NCBI GenBank assembly: GCA_022824265.1
Contig: JAJEAG010000043.1
Location: forward strand, 1-64,000
DNA from: Candidatus Poribacteria bacterium
GTDB taxonomy: Bacteria > Poribacteria > WGA-4E > WGA-3G
DNA: 64,000 bases
Reading direction: 5' to 3'
A program made the translations under genes and the position numbers. The notes beneath the pieces are model-generated. The model was not told the DNA's origin. It was given only the letters and a program-made list of their open reading frames with translations, and made no database searches. Numbering within the stretch: position 1 is the first letter of the stretch; every line of letters starts with the position of its first letter. Below, piece by piece: positions 34,608 through 44,741 of this stretch.

Positions 34608-37091
34608 TTATTTGATTGTTTTGAGTAATTCTTTGAGGTAATTTGAAGGAACAGCAAAATTGATGTTTTGAGAACGATTCACCTTTGACTTCGGGTCTAT
34701 TGAGAAGTATGCTAATGTGGCAATTCCAATAACTTCTCCAGATCTGTTTAGAATAGCTCCTCCACTACTTCCTGGAGAAATAGGAGCAGTTATTTGGATC
34801 CATTTGTTGGAGTTTTTTCCTCTGATATTACTAATAATTCCTTCAGAAAATGTTCCTTCCCAACCTTGTGGGTTACCCATAGCATAAACGCTTTCACCAA
34901 TTTCAACACTATCACTATTAGCAAGGGTAAGAACAGGAACATCAATTCCCGATACTTTTAATAAAACAAGATCATGTGATTTATCCGTAGCAACAATGGA
35001 TTCTACATAATACCATTTTTCCTGTTCAACCACTCGAACGAATATTGAAGATGAACCATCAATAACATGGAAATTGGTTGCAATTATGCTAGGAGCAACA
35101 AAAAAACCACTTCCAGATCCGACTGCATCTCCTTTGGCATTAAGTGTTCTTAGATATACTGTTGAATTACGAGCTCTACGTGCAATTTCTTGTGCAGTTA
35201 ATTCGTCTTTTTGATATTCAAATTCCTGATTGTTCTTTAAAATTTCTTTATTCATTGGTGGGACATTAACCACTTCTTCTGGACTTTGTATAACTTTTTT
35301 CATATCCCATAGAATAATGGTGCCGTTTTCACTTCCACTAACTAAGGTATTGCCATCTTTTGAGAAGATAAGTTCTGTCACCTTTCCACGATGTGGAGTT
35401 TGAAATTTTAGCGTATTCTTCTTTTTAAAATTAGGATTGAAAAACTGAAGTCTACCAATATTATCTGCAACTGCAAGATACTTGTTTATGGGTGAATAAG
35501 ATAATGCAGTAATTGAACCTAATGATGCCTGAAAACCGTTACCAATCTCTTCACCTGTTAAACCGTTCCACTGACGAATAGTACCGTTTTTTTCTCCACT
35601 AATAAGGTGAGTACTATCCTTCACAAAAGTTAATGATGTAATTTGACTGCTAGGTCCTTTTAGCACTTTCATTGTTTGTTTAGATTTAAGATCAAACAGA
35701 TGAATTCTACCATCCATTCCCCCAGATGCAAGTGTAGCATCTTCCGATGAGAATGTCAGTGCGGTAATCCCATGTGCATTTCCATTAAGTATTGTTAGTA
35801 AACTATCCTCTTTAAATTCTTCCCTTGATTCAAGTGCCTTGATAACATCAGATAGAAAAACTGTTCCATCTATTTCTCCTCCACTTGCAATTTTTCTGTC
35901 ATCATTAGAGAATGTTACAGTTTGAGTTAATCCCATGTGTTCGCGAAGGAGTGACATTGAGCTACTTGTGCCAGCATCCCATATACGTAGTTTATTGTCC
36001 AAACCAGTGCCACATGCAAGTATTCGATTATCTTTAGTATATGTTAGTGCTTTAATACCACCGGTATGACCAGTTATCTCATACCTACTTCTGGCTCCCA
36101 CTATGTCCCATAACAATATTCTACCATCAAGACTACCACTTACAATAGCATTGCCATCTGGTGAGAAATCAATAGTAGAGACAAGGTCTTTATGCCCCTC
36201 AAATCTACGGTTACCCTCATTGGTAGTGTTCCGATCCCAGAGTCTAATTATTTTGTCTGCAGCTCCCGTTGCGAAAGTATTTCCATCAGGTGAAAATTTC
36301 ACTGTATATACTTCTGATATGTGTGGTATAGTTGAAAGAAGTCTTGCTTCTTTTCCAATTAAATGCCAATCTTTTGTTTTATCGTCCAACCCTGTACTTG
36401 ATAATTTGCTGCGATCTAGTGAGAAATCCACTCCAATTACAGAATCATCATGTGCTTTAAATCGACAAACATTATCACCAGTACCAGTATCCCAAACTTG
36501 TATAATACCATCATCGCTTCCTCCTACTAGTAGCTGACCGTCCACTGAAAAATCAATAGCTCGGACTCTTGATTTATATGGTAGAATTGCTACATGTTTT
36601 TCTCTGTCATTTTCTCCTTTAGGATTCCAAAGAAGAATACTGTTGTCTTCACCGGCACTTGCCAAAATTCGTCCATCAGGTGAATACTTGACTGTATAAA
36701 TCCTACGAGTATGTCCTCTGAACACAGGAACCTTTTTTACATGATTAACATCTTTAGTATTCCATATTCTGATAGTATGATCATCATGTGCAGCCGCAAG
36801 GAAATTACCATCATTTGAATAGGAAATTGCTCTGGCACCACCCATAAATCCTTCAATACGTTTTGTCAGATTCCCTGTATCATGATTATATATCCAGATA
36901 CCGATAGTTGTTGCAACAGCAAATTGTTCACCATCTGGAGAAAATTCAATGTCTCGAATCCAACCTTTTCCTAAGCGTTTTTTAGCACCATCTGGTAAAA
37001 ACTTTTGTTCGAAATCTTGACCATATAAATAATTTAATGATATTGGTAAATTAATTAGAATTACCAAAGAACATATAATGTATTTTTTCAT
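34608..37091 (-). CDS. secreted WD40-repeat protein with C-terminal trypsin-like protease
   Basis: This 827-residue protein has a signal peptide (about 1-24), then about twelve WD40-type blades (repeated FSPDGN, IRLWD, SGSENGTIILWD) over residues 30-610. A trypsin/HtrA-like serine protease domain follows. The triad is ATNFHVIDG (His675), SHDLVLLKV (Asp707) and SPGSSGGAIL (Ser776). No PDZ domain follows. The ATG at 37091 follows GGAGAACAG; an upstream in-frame start at 37142 would precede the signal peptide by 17 residues. It is third in a minus-strand run behind two TPR proteins. It is probably an envelope protease with a propeller substrate or sensor domain. Its N-terminal module is paralogous to the 44.7-kb gene. 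Confidence 0.9.
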   Translation of the reverse strand: MKKYIICSLVILINLPISLNYLYGQDFEQKFLPDGAKKRLGKGWIRDIEFSPDGEQFAVATTIGIWIYNHDTGNLTKRIEGFMGGARAISYSNDGNFLAAAHDDHTIRIWNTKDVNHVKKVPVFRGHTRRIYTVKYSPDGRILASAGEDNSILLWNPKGENDREKHVAILPYKSRVRAIDFSVDGQLLVGGSDDGIIQVWDTGTGDNVCRFKAHDDSVIGVDFSLDRSKLSSTGLDDKTKDWHLIGKEARLLSTIPHISEVYTVKFSPDGNTFATGAADKIIRLWDRNTTNEGNRRFEGHKDLVSTIDFSPDGNAIVSGSLDGRILLWDIVGARSRYEITGHTGGIKALTYTKDNRILACGTGLDNKLRIWDAGTSSSMSLLREHMGLTQTVTFSNDDRKIASGGEIDGTVFLSDVIKALESREEFKEDSLLTILNGNAHGITALTFSSEDATLASGGMDGRIHLFDLKSKQTMKVLKGPSSQITSLTFVKDSTHLISGEKNGTIRQWNGLTGEEIGNGFQASLGSITALSYSPINKYLAVADNIGRLQFFNPNFKKKNTLKFQTPHRGKVTELIFSKDGNTLVSGSENGTIILWDMKKVIQSPEEVVNVPPMNKEILKNNQEFEYQKDELTAQEIARRARNSTVYLRTLNAKGDAVGSGSGFFVAPSIIATNFHVIDGSSSIFVRVVEQEKWYYVESIVATDKSHDLVLLKVSGIDVPVLTLANSDSVEIGESVYAMGNPQGWEGTFSEGIISNIRGKNSNKWIQITAPISPGSSGGAILNRSGEVIGIATLAYFSIDPKSKVNRSQNINFAVPSNYLKELLKTIK

Positions 37092-37242
37092 GTTCTGTTC
37101 TCCTCGTAATATTTTGGATTTGAAATAAATTGAATTATTCAATTACAAACTTTTTATTTTAACATAATTGATGTTGCAATATTTGAATAAGTGCTAATGA
37201 ACTGTTATACACAACCTTCAAATATTTATACAACCAGTTGGT

Positions 37243-39171
37243 TTAATCCTCAATTATGTTTCTAAGCACTTTTGCTGCTTCATAATTTGGATCAATTGCT
37301 AATGCAGTGATAGCAGAACTTTTTGCCTTGTCATATTCACCAAGTCTCAAATAAGCGAGTCCAATATTGAAGTGTGCTTCCTTGAAATTACTGTTTATGT
37401 CAATTGCTTGCATTAGTATATTTATTGCACTTAAATAATTTTCCCTTATTATATATATTACACCTAAATTGCAATATGCTTTTTCAAAATTAGGATCTAA
37501 GTCTATACATTTTTCGAACTCAACAATTGCATAATCATAAAGGTTCTCATCTAATAGAGTCCATCCTTGTTCATAATATTTGTCTCTTATAACCAATAAC
37601 AGTTGTTTTGCTGGCTGGTATTCTGACGTGATATTTAATGCTTCTTTTGCAATTTCCGTTGCTTTTGTGAGATCACCATTAATAATTAGTTTTCTACAGC
37701 GTTCAACTAACTTCTTTTCAGGTCTATCAAGTTTTGGATTTGGAGTCGAAACTGGATATGGGTTTATTTTCTTTTCTGCCTTCCATTTTAATTCTTGTAA
37801 TTGACTATACCACATCTGATCATCTGTATATGTTTTTTTATCTCTCCTTTTTTCAAATTCATTTACTGTATCAATTACTGAGGTATATTTAGAGTTGTCA
37901 TTAATTACTTTATTTCCCCACTCCCAATAAGCTAAGGCAAGGTAGTAATAGGATTTTATATATCCTGAGGAATCACTAAATTCGTCTATGAGAAGATTGA
38001 ATAATTCAGTAGATTTTTCATAGAAGGACACATTATCTTTTTCATTTGCAGCTTTATAATAGCAATAACCACCCCAATATAAGGCATTGTTAATATCATC
38101 TCTAGATATATCAACAATGGAAGAATCCTGAATTTTAGATAGAGTTTCATATAATTTTGCTGCTTCATAATAATTCCCATTTTCACGATATATTGTTGGT
38201 TTAATAAAATACTTGCTAATTAATTGATTTTTTCTTGTTTTCTCAGAGGTATCTGGAATAAGTAATGTCTGATAATATTTATCGTTTAAACTATCCCTCC
38301 TTTTCATATCAGCAGTACTTTTCATTGCATATTCATAATATTGACGTGCATTCACATAATTTTCAGCGTTATAATATATATCGCCTATCTTCTCATATGC
38401 ATTTGAAATAAGTAAGCTTTCAGGATGTTTTTGAATAACTGCTAATAATAGTTGGTAACCCTCATACACATCGTTTTTCTCTAATCTATCGACTGCAGTT
38501 TCATACATTTTCTGATCCTCTGGTTTTTCATTGTAATTATCTGGATCTATATTTTTTTCCACTAAGAGTTGTGCGATGTAATATTCTGCGTCTGCACGGT
38601 ATTTAGATGCAGGAAATTTATCAAGTATTCTTTGAAATGAAACCTGAGAATCATTATATCTTGAAAGTTTTCTGTTAATTAAACCATCATAATATAGTGC
38701 TTCCTGAACCATTGTGCTGTTTGGAAAGTGATTTATAAAAAATGAAAATTTCAGTTCTGCTTGTACATTACTCTCCATCTTAAATAGAATCCGTGCCCAC
38801 AGGTAGTATAGGTTTTCTCTATGTTTGTATTCATTTGTTTCGTCCAAAGTTTTCTCTATTTGTGAGATCGCCTTTGAATAGGACTTTATATCAAGATTTG
38901 TCTCGCCAATTTTGTCATAACATAGTGCTATTTTATAGTTTGCTAAAGCGGGGAAGTCTTTATCAATTACCTCAGATCTTGCCCCAGGTTTTTTTGATTC
39001 CTTGATAGCTGTATTATATCTATCAATTGCATCCAAATACTTTCTCTGTGTAAATAAAGCATTACCTTCATCATATAGTTGTTGAACTTTTTTAGAACTA
39101 CCCATAAAAAACGGAGATAAAAGTGCTATAACCAAAACGACTCCACCAATAATGCCCCAACGTTTATCCAT
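37243..39171 (-). CDS. membrane-anchored TPR protein
   Basis: This 642-residue protein has one N-terminal transmembrane anchor (residues 6-26), followed by many tetratricopeptide-like helical pairs. Examples are GNALFTQRKYLDAIDRYNTA, YDGLINRKLSRYNDSQVSF and a C-terminal block NLGVIYIIRENYLSAINIL with AHFNIGLAYLRLGEYDKA. The middle part resembles YbgF/BamD-type repeats. It probably projects into the periplasm and scaffolds partners. It starts 12 nt after the end of the next TPR gene, with GAGGAG in the junction, so they are cotranscribed. No catalytic domain is visible. Confidence 0.88.
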   Translation of the reverse strand: MDKRWGIIGGVVLVIALLSPFFMGSSKKVQQLYDEGNALFTQRKYLDAIDRYNTAIKESKKPGARSEVIDKDFPALANYKIALCYDKIGETNLDIKSYSKAISQIEKTLDETNEYKHRENLYYLWARILFKMESNVQAELKFSFFINHFPNSTMVQEALYYDGLINRKLSRYNDSQVSFQRILDKFPASKYRADAEYYIAQLLVEKNIDPDNYNEKPEDQKMYETAVDRLEKNDVYEGYQLLLAVIQKHPESLLISNAYEKIGDIYYNAENYVNARQYYEYAMKSTADMKRRDSLNDKYYQTLLIPDTSEKTRKNQLISKYFIKPTIYRENGNYYEAAKLYETLSKIQDSSIVDISRDDINNALYWGGYCYYKAANEKDNVSFYEKSTELFNLLIDEFSDSSGYIKSYYYLALAYWEWGNKVINDNSKYTSVIDTVNEFEKRRDKKTYTDDQMWYSQLQELKWKAEKKINPYPVSTPNPKLDRPEKKLVERCRKLIINGDLTKATEIAKEALNITSEYQPAKQLLLVIRDKYYEQGWTLLDENLYDYAIVEFEKCIDLDPNFEKAYCNLGVIYIIRENYLSAINILMQAIDINSNFKEAHFNIGLAYLRLGEYDKAKSSAITALAIDPNYEAAKVLRNIIED

Positions 39172-39183
39172 AATGTTAACTCC

Positions 39184-41211
39184 TCATCTTACGATCTGTG
39201 GTTTCAATTTATCTGAAGCCGGTTGAGTTTTTATCTCAAAGTCACTTTTTATCAATTCATTATTACCATCTATCAACTGAATCGCCAGCATTTTTCGCAT
39301 GGCTTTTACATTTTGGTCAGCATGAATTTGTATTTCAAGAGGTTTTAGATTATTTTTCTTGACTTCAAACCTATTTCTTGGAATATCAAGACGCAATCCC
39401 TGAATTGAAGATGGTGTTATTCGGATCGTTACATTTTTTACATCTCCACCACTGTTGCTAATAATTAACTTTAGCTGAGCTGTCTCACCAGCATCAATGA
39501 AACCATTACCTGAAGGATCCTCTAAAGAGGGTTTGATTGAGAGTTTTGGTGGTGTTGATTTTGGCAGCTGGGTACCAGTCTTGTTCTCATTCGAATTTAC
39601 ATTTGAATTTTCTCCATTGTCATTATTGTGTGGTGAATTATTATCAAAAAACGGAATTAAATTAAATTGAATAGCAGCAAATATACTTAAAGCAATGATT
39701 ATAATAATAGATGCATAAGATATATAAATAAAGACCTTCTTGCGTATTTTCTTATTTCTTTCATAATTTCTAACATGCTTAATCACTTGAAGTAATTCAC
39801 GTGATGGATGATGTTTTGGGTTGATTTTCAATGCATCATTTGCGGCGGTTTCAGCATCGTCATAAGCAGCAATTTCAAGGTAAACTTGTCCTAAACCGTA
39901 GAATGCCTCAACTGAATTCGGATCTGCTTTAATCACATGTTTGAAAGCAGCGGATGCTTGATTATACTGCTTATTTTTTAGAAATACCGATCCCCGTATT
40001 AAATCCTTTTCTACATCAGTTGAATTATCAGTATTCTTATCAACTTCTGTCTGTATAGAAGTGTCAACGGTGGTTTCCGCTTTATTCTCTTTTTCAACTT
40101 GTTGATTGTTAGTATCATTGTTTTCTGTTGTTTGAGAAATTTCGTCTATATCAGTGGTTGTTTGTATCTGTGTGTTTGTGAAACTTGGGTCAATTGCTTC
40201 TAATAGAGATAGTGCAGGTTGAAATGTCGGATCAATTTTTAATGCTTCTTTTGCTGCATTCCTCGCATTTTCCAATTCATGATGTCCAAAAAATGCAAGG
40301 GCAAGTGCATGAAATGCAGATTTGTGAGTTGGATCAAGTTTCACAGTCTTTTGAAGCGAATCTATTGCACGAGGGTAATTTTCTATTTTCAGATATGCTA
40401 ATCCGAGATTGAAATGGGCAGCAGTGAAATCTGAATCAAGTGCTATTACGTTATGAAATGCTGCAACAGCATCACTATAATGTTGATCGTTTAATAAGAC
40501 GATACCCTTATTGTAATGTGTCTGTTTTATCGTTTCAACTAAATCATGAATCGGTTGAAAATTAGGATCTAATCTTAATGTTTCACTGGCAGCATTTGTG
40601 GCTGCCTCTAAATTACCTATTTCTCTATAAGCACGCGCCAGATTGTAATGTGCATCAATGTTATTTGGGTCCGATATGATTGCTTCTTCAAGATGCTGAA
40701 CTGCGTTATCAAATTGTCTTTGTTCAACATAAGCGTATCCAAGATGGAAATAAATATCATCTAATTCAGTTTCATTGGAAAGAGAATTTTGAAGTGAACT
40801 TATTGCCTTGTCATATTCCTTCAATCCGATGTAAGCACGACCAAGATTGTAACCTATATTTCTAAAATCTGGATCCAATGTTTCAACCTTTTCAAAAGAT
40901 TTTATTGCATCGTTGTAATGTGTATCATTCAGAGATGAAATACCGTTGTCGTAATAGGCTTTTTTTATTGAATCAATTTGGGAAAGTGCATCAGGATTGT
41001 TAGAATCCAAACTTATTGCTGCTAAAGCCGATTTTTCAGCTTGAGAAAGTTCGTTCAATTCCAGATAGGCACGACTGAGTCCGCAGTGGGCATCTATAAA
41101 ATTTGCATCCAGTTCTATAACTGCCTTTAATTCGGAAATTGCTTCTCGATATTGTTCATCATTTAGATACGCCATACCGAGTTTATATCTTGCTTCTGTA
41201 ATAGCATTCAT
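39184..41211 (-). CDS. TPR protein with one internal TM segment and C-terminal CARDB-like domain
   Basis: This 675-residue protein opens directly with TPRs (ARYKLGMAYLNDEQYREAI), about nine units to residue 340. A Thr/Asn-rich linker of about 60 residues and two more TPRs follow. A basic patch and transmembrane segment (VFIYISYASIIIIIAL, about 493-516) come next, then a beta-rich domain (about 545-660) with LEDPSGNGFIDAGETAQL and ISNSGGDVKN. The latter resembles CARDB/NPCBM-like adhesion modules. Topology suggests cytoplasmic TPRs and an outside domain. It heads the operon; no SD is seen before the ATG. Confidence 0.85.
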   Translation of the reverse strand: MNAITEARYKLGMAYLNDEQYREAISELKAVIELDANFIDAHCGLSRAYLELNELSQAEKSALAAISLDSNNPDALSQIDSIKKAYYDNGISSLNDTHYNDAIKSFEKVETLDPDFRNIGYNLGRAYIGLKEYDKAISSLQNSLSNETELDDIYFHLGYAYVEQRQFDNAVQHLEEAIISDPNNIDAHYNLARAYREIGNLEAATNAASETLRLDPNFQPIHDLVETIKQTHYNKGIVLLNDQHYSDAVAAFHNVIALDSDFTAAHFNLGLAYLKIENYPRAIDSLQKTVKLDPTHKSAFHALALAFFGHHELENARNAAKEALKIDPTFQPALSLLEAIDPSFTNTQIQTTTDIDEISQTTENNDTNNQQVEKENKAETTVDTSIQTEVDKNTDNSTDVEKDLIRGSVFLKNKQYNQASAAFKHVIKADPNSVEAFYGLGQVYLEIAAYDDAETAANDALKINPKHHPSRELLQVIKHVRNYERNKKIRKKVFIYISYASIIIIIALSIFAAIQFNLIPFFDNNSPHNNDNGENSNVNSNENKTGTQLPKSTPPKLSIKPSLEDPSGNGFIDAGETAQLKLIISNSGGDVKNVTIRITPSSIQGLRLDIPRNRFEVKKNNLKPLEIQIHADQNVKAMRKMLAIQLIDGNNELIKSDFEIKTQPASDKLKPQIVR

Positions 41212-41309
41212 TTCATTTGAACTTAACTCATAATGATAGTTAGACTTAATATAACTGCATTATATTCTAAAGTTGTAAATTATACAAGAAAAATTGGATT
41301 GTAAACCAT

Positions 41310-41341
41310 TTTCTTCAACTAACTGTTTCTTCAACTAACTG
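41310..41341. repeat. 16-nt direct repeat, two copies
   Basis: TTTCTTCAACTAACTG occurs twice in tandem, upstream of the TPR operon and downstream of the insertion sequence. It may be replication slippage or an operator pair. Confidence 0.75.
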
Positions 41342-41463
41342 TATATAGATCTCAATTCTTTTGAATATCCAGTATTACCAATGATTCACATTGTAGTTTA
41401 CTGAATTCAATAGTAATATCATCTTCTAACTCTGGTCAAAACCCTATCATATCTAACATACCC

Positions 41464-42780
41464 AGGGTTATTTAGTTTTAAGGATTCTCAATTTATGAGG
41501 TTAACTGCGAGTTTAGGTTTTGAAGCATAGTATTTCATTGTATCAGCTATCCGCTTAACCCCTGCAAAGCGGAATACTGCTAATGCGGTATTTCGTAATG
41601 CAGCCATAACCTGCGGCATAGCACCACATCGGACAGAGGATGCGTCTTCTCCAAGTTGAGTATCGCGCATCCAATGCGATTTGTTTTCTATTGCCCAATG
41701 CCCCCGGCGTAATTTAAGTAAACGTTCGGCAGAGGCTTCTTTGGGTGTCAGACTTGTTATACCATAGCTGACTTTGGTTTTTTCTTCTGCTGTGTTTGGA
41801 TTTTTGTGAATATAACGATATTGGATCACCTGTGCTATCCCTGGCCAGTCCAGATATGCATTGAGACTTGTGGTTGCTTTGATACATCTTGTCTCAACTC
41901 TCCCATGTGATTTTTCATAAGTCTCGTGCGTGTAAATAGGGTCTCCCAATAGTGGATGTGTCGTGTTCTCAGAAAGTGTGTCAGGAACGCCTTGAAAGAG
42001 TTTTTGTATATCATCATAAAGGTCAGGATGGTTGTTTTTGACAGGGAGCACATAGTCGCCATCACGTTCTATGATTGCTTGGCAGAAAGTTTTCTGTGTC
42101 AAAAGTGCGTCTGTTGTGATGACTTTATCACTCACATCAAAGGCTTTGAGGATCTCTATTGAGATAGGTATTTCGTTGGTTTTGTCGCTGATACCTTGCT
42201 GTGTCAGTGTAATCCCTAACTGATGAGAAACAACCGAGAGTAGACAACTTGTTGCTGCGCCACATTTTTTGGAGGCACGCATCGTTTTCCCATCTATAGC
42301 GACTGCGTCAAGGCAGCCTGCCAAGTCGGGACGGCTTTGAACAACACGATTTACCCATTCTGTCAATGTTTTTTCTACAGCAGTGGTGTCTAACTTTTTC
42401 AAAAGATTGTGAAGCGTTGCAGCACAAGGTGTTTTCCTGCGTGTCCAACCGAGTGCTTTTGCGAGTGCGGGTTGGGATCGTGCCCAAGTTGCGATGGATG
42501 TGTATCCTTTATGTCCACACATAAAACCGATAACGATCAGTGCAAGGATTGAGTTCAACGGATGTTGTTTTCCTTTATTGTTGCGGGGGTCTGGCACTTC
42601 TGCTAACATATCTATCAAGTGGCAAGATGATTTTCTTGTCATTTTTCACCTCAAAATGGTGTAAGTTTTTAAGGTGAAATATAGCAGATATAGCGCGAAA
42701 AATCACGCTATATCTGCATATTCACAAATATTAACGATTGTAATAAAAAACGACTAAAATACCTAAAACTAAATAACCTT
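41464..42780 (-). mobile_element. ISAs1-family insertion sequence
   Basis: An element of about 1.3 kb carries a single DDE transposase gene. Its ends are inverted repeats: GGTTATTTAGTTTTA (41466-41480) and its exact complement (42764-42778), extended by imperfect AGG matches. I could not find a clear 8-10-bp target duplication, so the exact outer ends may be off by a few bases or the copy may be old. It inserted between the TPR operon and the DUF547 gene. Only one copy is in the window. Confidence 0.8.
41488..42642 (-). CDS. ISAs1-family transposase
   Basis: This 384-residue transposase has the H-repeat/ISAs1 layout. The N-terminal helper domain has LAEVPDPRNNKGKQHPL. The DDE catalytic domain has VAIDGKTMRAS (first Asp), VITTDALLTQKTF (second Asp) and LPVKNNHPDLYDDI. 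A C-terminal RRGHWAIENKSHWMRDTQLGED carries the Glu. It is full length for the family with no frameshift, so it is potentially active. It is oriented towards the TPR operon. Confidence 0.93.
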   Translation of the reverse strand: MTRKSSCHLIDMLAEVPDPRNNKGKQHPLNSILALIVIGFMCGHKGYTSIATWARSQPALAKALGWTRRKTPCAATLHNLLKKLDTTAVEKTLTEWVNRVVQSRPDLAGCLDAVAIDGKTMRASKKCGAATSCLLSVVSHQLGITLTQQGISDKTNEIPISIEILKAFDVSDKVITTDALLTQKTFCQAIIERDGDYVLPVKNNHPDLYDDIQKLFQGVPDTLSENTTHPLLGDPIYTHETYEKSHGRVETRCIKATTSLNAYLDWPGIAQVIQYRYIHKNPNTAEEKTKVSYGITSLTPKEASAERLLKLRRGHWAIENKSHWMRDTQLGEDASSVRCGAMPQVMAALRNTALAVFRFAGVKRIADTMKYYASKPKLAVNLIN

Positions 42781-42851
42781 ACTACACCTCTTTTTGTCTG
42801 CAAAAAATGTAGTTATATGCTAAAATAGATACAAAGCGAGGACATACCACA

Positions 42852-43646
42852 ATGAAAAACCGCATTCTTATTGGCAGTCTATTACTGCTATCCATTCTCA
42901 GTATACTTTTCCAATATCACTACCGTGTTGAAGCAGATTTACGGTCTGATATACAGACATCAGACACACCGTTCTCCCACGATCTGTTCAATCAAGTTTT
43001 GCAAGAACATGTAGTAAATGGGATGGTCGACTATGCGAAATTGAAAGCAAACCCTGATAAATTTGAGAAGTATTTAGACCAAGTAGCAGCCGCAAAACTC
43101 ACTGAAATGCCCTACGACGAACAAATGACATTTTGGATAAACGCATATAATGCTCTTGTAATTAAAGGTGTGATAGACCATTATCCTACAAAGAGTGTGC
43201 GTAAGGTAAAATGGTTCGGTGGTTTTTTCTCCAGGCTCAAGTTTCAGGCAGCAGGAGAAACCTACACACTCAATCAAATTGAACACGACATTATCCGTGT
43301 TGAATTTGTTGATCCGCGTATTCATTTTGCACTCGTATGTGCATCAGCAAGCTGCCCACCATTAGAAAACAGCGTATATTTACCTGAAACCATAGAGGAA
43401 CAATTGGATGCTGTCACGCTCAAATTTGTCACCAATCCAGAAAAGGTCAGATTAGACCGTGCGAAACGGAGAGTGTATCTCTCAAAGATATTCAAGTGGT
43501 ATAAGAAAGATTTTACGGAAGGTTATGATGGTGTTGCAGATTTTCTCGCAGATTATCTACCTACTGAGGATGCGGATTTTGTGTTATCAAAGGATGTAAA
43601 GTTCCACTATTTAGACTATGATTGGACACTAAACGACATAAAATGA
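42852..43646 (+). CDS. DUF547 domain protein, secreted
   Basis: This 264-residue protein has a signal peptide (ILIGSLLLLSILSILF) and a DUF547 domain. It shows FWINAYNALVIKGVIDHYP, RIHFALVCASASCPPL and RRVYLSKIFKWYKKDF. Family members are predicted cysteine-protease-fold proteins of unknown function; the conserved Cys-Ala-Ser-Cys patch is intact. It is likely periplasmic. It lies 42 nt before a Gfo/Idh/MocA gene on the same strand. The ISAs1 element ends about 70 nt upstream. Confidence 0.9.
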   Translation: MKNRILIGSLLLLSILSILFQYHYRVEADLRSDIQTSDTPFSHDLFNQVLQEHVVNGMVDYAKLKANPDKFEKYLDQVAAAKLTEMPYDEQMTFWINAYNALVIKGVIDHYPTKSVRKVKWFGGFFSRLKFQAAGETYTLNQIEHDIIRVEFVDPRIHFALVCASASCPPLENSVYLPETIEEQLDAVTLKFVTNPEKVRLDRAKRRVYLSKIFKWYKKDFTEGYDGVADFLADYLPTEDADFVLSKDVKFHYLDYDWTLNDIK

Positions 43647-43688
43647 AAGGGAATTATTGGCAATTTTAGATGCCGATATTGAAATAAT

Positions 43689-44723
43689 ATGATTAATACC
43701 GCAGTTATTGGTTACGGTTATGCTGGACGTGCGTTTCACTCCTACCTTGTTGGATTAGCGGATGGGTTGAATCTCTATGCGATTGCGACGCGGAATGATG
43801 AACGTCGCGAAGCCGCACGCGAAGCATATCCTGATGCACAGATATACAAAACAATTGATGAAGTGATTGCTGATGACAATGTTGATCTCGTTGTTTTGGC
43901 AACGCCGCATGATACACATGCTGAACTTGCTATTAAAGCAATGGATGCTGGCAAACATCTCGTCTCAGATAAAATCATGGCGATGAATACCGCTGAAGCG
44001 GATGCAATGATTGAAGCGAGTGAACGCAACGATGTTCTACTCAGTGTGTTCCATAACCGCCGCTGGGATTGGGACTACCTAACAGTCAAAAAAGTTATTG
44101 CTGATGGTCTGTTAGGAACCCCGTATCTCTTTCAAGTTGCGATTATGCGATATGGTGCTCCGGGAGGATGGCGCGGCGTAAAAAGTCATAGTGGAGGTAT
44201 CCTATACGATTGGCCCGCACACTTCGTTGATCAGGCTCTGCAATTCGGACAAGCACCCGTGGAATCAGTCTTTTGCTATATTCACTATAACACAAAATGG
44301 GATACTGATATTGGCAACTATGGTCACCTAATCATTAAATTTGAGGATGATGTGCGGTATCAAATTGAGATAAGCAATCTTTCTAAGGCAGATAAACCGC
44401 GTTGGTATGTTGTCGGTGATGAAGGTGGGTTAATCAAATACGGTTTAGATCCACAGGAAGGACCGATGCGTGATGGAGACATTGATTCTGCTGAAGAAGA
44501 TCCCGCAAACTATGCTAAAGTATGGACCGCTGCAGGTGGTGAAAATCGTGAGCTCGTGATTGAGAGCGTGCGTGGGACATGGAAGTCTTACTACCAGAAT
44601 ATAGCGGATGTCCTGAACGATGGTGCGGAGTTGGTTGTGAAACCTGAGGAAATGCGGAAAGTGATGCAGGTGTATGATGCAGCGATGCAATCTGCAGAAA
44701 CTGGGGAAACCGTACGGCTATAG
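43689..44723 (+). CDS. Gfo/Idh/MocA-family oxidoreductase
   Basis: This 344-residue NAD(P)-dependent dehydrogenase has a Rossmann start AVIGYGYAGRAFHS, a VLATPHDTHAELAIKAM strand-helix and HLVSDKIMAMN in place of the usual EKP, since Glu is replaced by Ser-Asp. The C-terminal domain has LYDWPAHFVDQALQFG, with Asp and His of the catalytic D-x3-H. Substrate unknown; the family covers sugar and inositol oxidation. The next gene begins 18 nt later, so it may share a transcript with the WD40 protein. Confidence 0.88.
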   Translation: MINTAVIGYGYAGRAFHSYLVGLADGLNLYAIATRNDERREAAREAYPDAQIYKTIDEVIADDNVDLVVLATPHDTHAELAIKAMDAGKHLVSDKIMAMNTAEADAMIEASERNDVLLSVFHNRRWDWDYLTVKKVIADGLLGTPYLFQVAIMRYGAPGGWRGVKSHSGGILYDWPAHFVDQALQFGQAPVESVFCYIHYNTKWDTDIGNYGHLIIKFEDDVRYQIEISNLSKADKPRWYVVGDEGGLIKYGLDPQEGPMRDGDIDSAEEDPANYAKVWTAAGGENRELVIESVRGTWKSYYQNIADVLNDGAELVVKPEEMRKVMQVYDAAMQSAETGETVRL

Positions 44724-44741
44724 TCAATCTGCAGCGAAACT

